Assembly: GCA_025506515.1 (NCBI GenBank)
Contig: JACCIX010001039.1
Location: 101,255 to 165,254 of the forward strand
Length of the DNA stretch: 64,000 nucleotides
Direction: 5' to 3'
From: Flaveria trinervia
Taxonomy: Eukaryota > Streptophyta > Magnoliopsida > Asterales > Asteraceae
Program-made: the position numbers and the translations under genes
Notes under the pieces: generated by a model
What the model saw: only the letters and a program-made list of their open reading frames with translations
What the model was told of the DNA's origin: nothing
The model's database searches: none
Shown: positions 58,157 to 64,000 of the stretch, in pieces
Numbering within the stretch: the first letter of the stretch is position 1
Layout of the letters: each line of letters begins with the position of its first letter

Positions 58157-60082
58157 ATGGCCGGAGGTAGATCTTCGAAAGCTTCTCGGGGTGGAGGTCA
58201 CGGTGCTGAACCACGACCCAAAAGAGGGAGACCCAGAGTTGAGAGGGTGGTTCATGAAGAACCAGAGACCCCTCATCCGGAGGGTGGCGACGAAAGCATC
58301 AATCTGAGAGCCTCAGTAAAGGAGGCTGTTGTAGAAGAAGTCCATCAGGTCATGCAGACAATTTTACCATCTGTGGTGACTGAAGTTATTAAGGCTGTAT
58401 GAGAAGGGGAAAGAAAAGAAAGAAACAGATCCTCTGGAGAACGGGAACAACCAGAGCCGAAAACGGTTCTATCTGATGACGAAGAGGAAGAAGAAGAGCC
58501 TGCGCCGGAGACGGCACGAGGATGTAATTATGGGGCTTTTATGAGATGCAAGCCCCCTACTTTTAATGGAAACGGCATAGCTGCAGCTGCTCACCGGTGG
58601 GTGAGGGAAATGGAAGCTGTTCTCGACATCAGCGAGTGCCGAGAGGACCAAAAGGTGAAGTTTGCTACCCACTCTTTTGTGGATTCAGCTCTGTGCTTCT
58701 GGGACAACATTGTCCAAGCTGAGGGTAGTAGGGCTATTGGGAAAATGAAATGGCCTGACCTGAGAAGGTTGGTGATTGAGGAATTTTGTCCTCATCAGGA
58801 AAGGGAGTTCTTGCAACTGGAGGCGGGAACTATGACGCACCAGCAGTACACCACTAAATTCAACGAGATGGCACGTCTGGTTCCAAATCAGGTGACACCT
58901 TTGTCACGAAAGATTAAAAGATATATTCAGGATTTGCAAGCGGATATTCGCAGGCACATGATAGCTGCCCGGCCGAGTACGTTTAGGTCGGCGGTGGATT
59001 TGGCTGGGAGATTGTACGATGAGAGAACAATGGTGGTGACTGAGGGTGGCAAGAAGAGCGGTGGTGATCGAAACTGGCGGGGGAAGAGGTTTGGTCGGGG
59101 TGATGCCTCGACGGGTAATAAGAAGGCACGAGCGGATGATCGCCGTGTGGTCACATCAAGTGCGGGGTCGAAAAGGTGTGGAAAGTGTGGAAGGGACCAC
59201 GACGGGGAATGTAGGTTTGGGTCAAACTTATGCTTCAAATGTGGGAAGGCGGGGCACCTGGCAAGGGACTGTCGTATAGTCCGGTGCTATAACTATGGTG
59301 AAGAGGGTCACGTAAGTAAGGATTGTAAGAAGTCGAGGGCTGAGATTTCTGGGATGAAGAGAACTGGAGGTGAAGGACCGAGGGCGAGCGCCAGGGCATT
59401 TACCATGACACAGGAGGAAGCTAGGACAGACCCTGATGTCGTGTCCAGTACGTTTCTGGTGAACCGAACTTTAGCTTCTGTGCTATTTGATTCTGGTTCT
59501 AGTAGGAGTTTTATTTCTGCTGCTTTCTGTGCTAAGCTGCCTGATAGTAGTAGACGTGTTGATGCGCCCTTTGATGTAGAAATTGCCATAGGTAAGTCTA
59601 CCAGGATTTCGGAGATGATAGAAAACTGTGAGGTGGAATTAGAAGGTCACAAGTTTCCTGTTAGACCGTTCGTGATGACCTTGGGTGGTTTCGATTTGGT
59701 TCTTGGGATGGATTGGTTGGCGGACTTCGAGGCGAACATTGTGTGTCGCAAGAAGATGATTCGGTTGACAGCACCTGATGGAAGTTTGGTAACAGTTTAC
59801 GGTGATCGGGTTACTACGATCCCGAAGGTGATCTCAATGGCTGTGGCGGGAAAGTGTATGAGGCGTGGATGTAGCGCCTACTTGGCTTATGTAAAGGATG
59901 TAGATGCACCAACACCACAACTGCCTGATGTACCGGTTGTGTGTGACTTTCCAGACGTGTTCCGAGAAGATTTACCAGGGGTACCACCTGATAGAGAAAT
60001 TGAATTTCAGATTGATCTGATACCGGGTGCCCGACCTGTTGCCAAGGCACCATATCGGTTAGCTCCGATGGAGATGAAATAA
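58157..60082 (+). pseudogene. Family A gag and protease
   Basis: Start chosen at 58157 (MAGGRSSKASRGGG), which all sister copies share, not the upstream ATG at 58118. A TGA at 58400-58402 interrupts the frame where sisters have Arg. Then come the gag domain (PPTFNGNGIAAAAHRWVREME, SFVDSALCFWDN, QQYTTKFNEMARLVP), three zinc-knuckle-like motifs (CGKCGRDHDGEC, CFKCGKAGHLARDC, CYNYGEEGHVSKDC with Cys2 replaced by Tyr), and the aspartic protease (LFDSGSSRSF, FDLVLGMDWLADFEANI). It ends at a TAA (60080-60082) where sisters read Glu. The reading frame is otherwise continuous with pol. Confidence 0.92.
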
Positions 60083-61693
60083 TTGATGGAACAGTTGCAA
60101 GAGTTGCTTGATAAGGGGTTCATTAGGCCGAGTATCTCTCCTTGGGTTGCTCCGGCCCTGTTTGTAAATAAGAAGGACGGTAGTATGAGGATGTGCATCG
60201 ACTACCGCGAGCTGAACAAGTTGACAGTGAAGAACCGATAACCCTTACCGAGAATAGATGATTTGTTCGATCAGCTTCAGGGTGCCAGTTGGTTTTCAAG
60301 AATAGATCTTCGGTCTGGCTATCATCAGTTGAATGTGAAAGAACAAGATATCCCTAAAACAGCTTTCCGCACGCGCTATGGTCATTACAAGTTTCTTGTC
60401 ATGTCCTTTGGTTTGACCAACGCGCCAGCTGCTTTTATGGATTTGATGAACCGTGTGTGTCGACCGATGCTGGATAAATCAGTGATTGTGTTTATTGATG
60501 ATATCCTGATTTACTCAAGGAGCGAAGTAGAGCATGCCGGTCACATTCGAGAGGTTCTGGAGACGTTGAGAAGGGAGAAATTGTATGCTAAATTCTCCAA
60601 GTGCGCATTTTGGTTACGCGAAGTTCAGTTTTTGGGACATGTGGTGAATCCTGACGGTATTATGGTGGATCCGGCGAAGGTGGAGGCGGTTATGCAATGG
60701 AGGTCACCAAAGATGCCATCCGAGATCCGTAGTTTCTTGGGCTTGGCGGGCTACTATAGAAGATTCATCCAAGACTTCTCTAAGATTGCTTCTCCACTAA
60801 CTAAGTTGACCCGAAAGGATGTGAAGTTTTTATGGGGTCAAGCTCAAGAGAAGGCATTCGAAGAGCTGAAGGCCAGACTGACTCAAGCTCCTGTTCTGTC
60901 ATTACCCGATGGAAGCGAAGATCCGGTGGTTTATTCTGATGCTTCCTACTCAAGGTTGGGGTGTGTGTTAATACAGAGAGGGAAGGTTATAGCCTACGCA
61001 TCCCGGCAGTTGAAAGTTCATGAGGTTAATTATCCCACTCATGACTTGGAGCTAGCAGCCGTGGTCTTTGCGTTAAAGATTTGGAGGCACTATCTCTACG
61101 GGACGAAGTGCACCATATTCACTGACCACAAGAGTCTGAAGTACTTCTTCGAGCAAAAAGACCTGAACATGAGGCAGAGGCGATGGTTGGAGCTTATAAA
61201 GGATTATGATTGCGAGATCCATTACCATCCGGGCAAAGCTAATGTGGTGGCGGATGCCCTTAGCCGAAAGGAACGGCCCGAACTGATTCGGGTGCAAGCT
61301 TATCAACTAATCATGACCTCTTATGTGATGAAGCAAATCAAGGAGTTTCAAGATGAGGCATTGAAAGAAGACCACCTTAACTCGGAAAGAATGAGAGGTC
61401 TGGTTGGGGAATTGGGTGAAAACACACTCGGTGTTAGAACTCGATTCGGTCGTGTGTGGATTCCTCGTCTTGGGGATCTACGGGTGAAGATAATGGATGA
61501 AGCTCACAAGACTCGATACTCCATTCATCCTGGTGCCACGAAAATGTACCATGACATGAAGAAAGATTATTGGTGGCCGGGTGTGAAGCGTGACGTGGTG
61601 GAGTATGTGAGTAAGTGCCTTACTTGCTTACAGGTGAAGGCAGAGCATCAAAAGCCGTATGGGAAGATCCAACCTTTGGATATACCGGAATAG
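60083..61693 (+). pseudogene. Family A reverse transcriptase, RNase H, integrase zinc finger
   Basis: Same frame as gag. RT: KKDGSMRMCIDYRELNKL, a TAA at about 60239 in place of the Tyr of RYPLPRIDDLF, RIDLRSGYHQL, MSFGLTNAPAAF, VFIDDILIYS (polymerase box). RNase H: VVYSDASYS, LELAAVVF, TDHKSLKYF, ADALSRKE. Integrase zinc finger: HKTRYSIHPG with the CLTC pair. It stops at TAG (61691-61693) where sisters have Trp of EWKWEH. All catalytic residues of RT and RNase H are present. Confidence 0.93.
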
Positions 61694-62754
61694 AAGTGGG
61701 AGCACATCACCATGGACTTCATTATGAAGCTGCCACGTACTCCGAAAGGGTACGATGCCATATGGGTGATAGTTGATTGTTTGACGAAGAGTGCTCACTT
61801 TCTACCGATCCGCGAGACGTATTCATCTGAGAGGTTGGCCGATCTGTTCATCAAGGAAATTGTAACTCGTCATGGTGTGCCAGTGTCTATTGTGTCTGAT
61901 CATGACACTCGGTTTACATCTAAATTTTGGAAGAAATTCCATGACGCTATGGGGACGAGGTTACATATTAGCACGGCTTATCATCCCCAAACCAATGGTC
62001 AGTCAGAAAGGACCATTCAGACATTGGAAGACATGCTTCGAGCATGTGTGATTGATTTTTGGGGAAGTTGGGATGACCACCTACCGTTAGCTGAATTCTC
62101 CTACAACATCAGCTATCATGCCAGCATTGGTATGCCGCCATATGAGATGCTATACGGTAGGAGATGCAGAACACCTGTTTGTTGGGGTGATATTGGTCGG
62201 AAGGAATTAGAGAGCGTCAAGGTAATCGAGGCTACGACTGAGAAGCTTGAAAAGATCAAAGCCTTTATGAAGGCAACCAAAGACAGACAGAAGTCGTATG
62301 CTCATAAACGATGTAGGCCGATTGAGTTCCAGGTGGGTGACCGGTTATGCTGAAGGTCTCACCTTGGAAGGGTATTATCCGATTCAGAAAGCGGGGCAAG
62401 TTAAGCCCAAGGTATATAGGCCCTTTCAGAATCATTGCTCGAGTAGGAGAGGTGGCCTATAGACTGGAGTTACCGGATGAGTTAAATGAAATTCACCTGA
62501 CATTCCATGTATCTCATCTAAGGAAGTGCCTAGCAGATGAAGATACGATTGTCCCATTGGAAGATATCGAAGTAGATGAACGGCTTAATTATATGGAGCG
62601 ACCAGTGGCAATCATCGACCGAAAGGAGAAGAGGCTAAGGAATAAAGTGGTTCCTCTTGTGCGTGTACAGTGGAAGCACAGGAAGGGATCCGAGTCAACG
62701 TGGGAGACTGAGGAAGAAATGAGACAGCATTACCCACGTTTGTTCGACGAATAA
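61694..62754 (+). pseudogene. Family A integrase
   Basis: 61712-62353 encodes the DDE core (TMDFIMKLP, SDHDTRFTS, TNGQSERT) in the gag-pol frame. A one-base deletion at about 62344 (VGDR) shifts the rest, 62347-62754, which encodes the C-terminal module and ends ETEEEMRQHYPRLFDE. The C-terminal VQWKHRKGSESTWE block resembles the chromodomain-like tails of chromovirus (Tekay/Del-type) elements; clade assignment is inferred. Confidence 0.92.
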
Positions 62755-62792
62755 CAGGTTTCGGGGATGAAACCTATTTAAGGGGGTGGACT
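62755..62792 (+). other. Family A 3' leader and polypurine tract
   Basis: GGTTTCGGGGATGAAACC, an imperfect inverted repeat (GGTTTC/GAAACC), then AAGGGGGTGGACT next to the 3' LTR. Confidence 0.87.
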
Positions 62793-64000
62793 TGTAACAC
62801 CCGGATATTTATTATTTTGAAGCCGGTGAAGAAAGAAAAGAAAATAAAGTTTAAAGTCGAGGGACCAAACTCGCCAACGAAGAAAAGTTGGGAAATGTGG
62901 TGATATTAGTAGGGAGAGGGCAGCCCACTCTCCCCACACACCCCATATTTCAGATTTCATAGAGAGAAGAAGAGAGAAAGGAGAAAAAGTTGGTTTGAGT
63001 TAGTTCGGGTCGCCAAAATCATCGTGTAGCAAGCCAAATCGAAGCTCTTGTCGTTGTGCTCGTTTGTGTGAGTTCTAGAACCCCACTTTTACTTGTTTTC
63101 GAACGATTCTGGGGCTGGAAAACATCTGAAATCGGGTTTTTGAGTATGTGTATGTTGACCCGTTTGTGTATGTGTATGTGTATGTATGATGCGTCTGTGG
63201 CTTGATTGTGAGCTTGTGTGTGCTTGAATGGTGTCGTGGTATGCATCCCTAAGGTTTAGGATGGTCGATTTGGGCTTAAAATGGGTTTAGAGGAGTTTGG
63301 AGGCTGAAAACCCTCGGCTGCAGTCGGGATGAACTGCATTCTGCATCAGTTAGGGCTAGGCGACCGACTGGAGGCCGAATGGAGGCCATACGGCTGATTA
63401 GGGTGCGATTGGGGTCCATTCGCACGATTGAAGGGCCAGTCGCATGGGGTCATGCGACTGAAGGTCCAGTCGCATAAGTGCTCATCCGCATTAATCCCAT
63501 TCGCATGAGGTCCATCCGCATTGTCCATTCGCACGACTGGATGTTCATTCCCATAGGTGTTCATCCGTATTAGTTCATTCGCATGATGTTCAGTCGCATG
63601 GAGGCTATTCTACTGGAGGGTGTCCATACGCCCGAGTAGGGCTGTCACACCCGAGGAAAGTGTAGTTTGACTTCTGACTTTCGGGGAAAAGTGCACATGT
63701 AAGTTTTGACGTAAAGGTTCCTGTAAGAGCATGTAAGATGACGATTGGGGCCTTAGAGAGCATGTTGGGCATGACAATGATGATGTTGCATGTTAGGGCT
63801 TGTTATGTATGCATGATGTTGCCCTGTATGATGATGATGAATGTGTATGATGTTCCTTAATATGATGTATGTTATCTTTCTTGTGGCCTTATGTGTCATG
63901 TTAATGAATGAATGAAGTATTATGTAACGTAAAGTGAAAGATAATGAAAGGGGAACATAAAGTAAGAATGCATGCATTATTGAATGACGAACGAACGAAG
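62793..64000 (+). mobile_element. 3' LTR of family A element (partial)
   Basis: Matches 55613-56838 with few substitutions and one 20-bp deletion in the ATGCG-rich array (near 63430). The window ends just before the 61-bp tandem repeat. Confidence 0.95.

Larger units (their letters stand above)
55613..64000 (+). mobile_element. Family A gypsy element (3' end outside window)
   Basis: 5' LTR, primer site, a single gag-pol frame, polypurine tract and the first 1208 bp of the 3' LTR. The left flank is CCTTG (55608-55612). The two LTRs differ at about 29 positions plus a 20-bp array indel over 1.2 kb compared by eye (roughly 2-3 percent), so it is the youngest element here. The gag-pol frame still has four stop codons and one single-base frameshift. 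Confidence 0.95.

Noticed and set aside
55613..62792. A host gene hypothesis for the long gag-pol frame
   Set aside because: LTRs, primer site, polypurine tract and all pol domains identify a retrotransposon.

Overview
This is eukaryotic nuclear DNA from a flowering plant, almost certainly a eudicot. The evidence is a tandem array of intronless SAUR (small auxin-up RNA) genes, plant-type Ty3/gypsy LTR retrotransposons primed by initiator tRNA-Met, a plant CACTA (En/Spm) transposon, and AT-rich intergenic DNA. The look of the SAUR and retroelement proteins suggests a daisy-family (Asteraceae) genome, but that is a family-resemblance guess. I see no rRNA, tRNA, CRISPR or prokaryotic features.

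The backbone is an old SAUR cluster on the minus strand: a truncated remnant near 12.8 kb, an intact gene at 30.64-30.94 kb, a copy with a lost start codon at 50.74-51.04 kb, and an intact gene at 53.61-53.91 kb. The copies share promoter parts: a TATA box about 115-125 bp upstream of the ATG and a module carrying CACATGGTATTGTCTT. Nearly everything else is transposons inserted into this array and into each other.

Layout. 1-1058: part of a family A LTR (minus), inside 1059-1860, the end of another LTR, which sits in the 3' LTR (1861-2300) of gypsy element 1 (minus, to 12043). Element 1 has a solo LTR in its integrase (2895-5623, duplication CTTTC). 12044-12837: SAUR spacer and SAUR remnant. 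About 12840-27296: old gypsy element F (plus), split at 15971-24556 by a family B composite with three LTR segments (duplication AATTT). 27354-29561: small copia-like non-autonomous element. 30644-30943: SAUR1. 31116-47492: a CACTA transposon with two broken transposase genes, itself split by a solo LTR (32812-34681, duplication ATTGG) and by full-length gypsy element D (39371-46446, duplication TGTTT). 47493-49063: displaced SAUR1 upstream DNA. 49064-50595: solo LTR (duplication TAACA). 50744-51680: SAUR2 and repeated upstream modules. 51754-52771: foldback element with LTR-like ends (duplication TATTC). 53614-54260: SAUR3 and its promoter. 55127-55612: copia fragment. 55613-64000: family A gypsy element (plus), running off the window.

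All gypsy gag-pol genes here are broken by stops, frameshifts or deletions, so none looks autonomous. The two intact SAUR genes are the only protein genes likely to serve the host. The most unusual signals are a possible intron inside the gypsy LTRs, the foldback with LTR-type ends and a 5-bp duplication, the three-LTR composite, and the repeated SAUR promoter module that the CACTA insertion pushed about 16.5 kb away from SAUR1.
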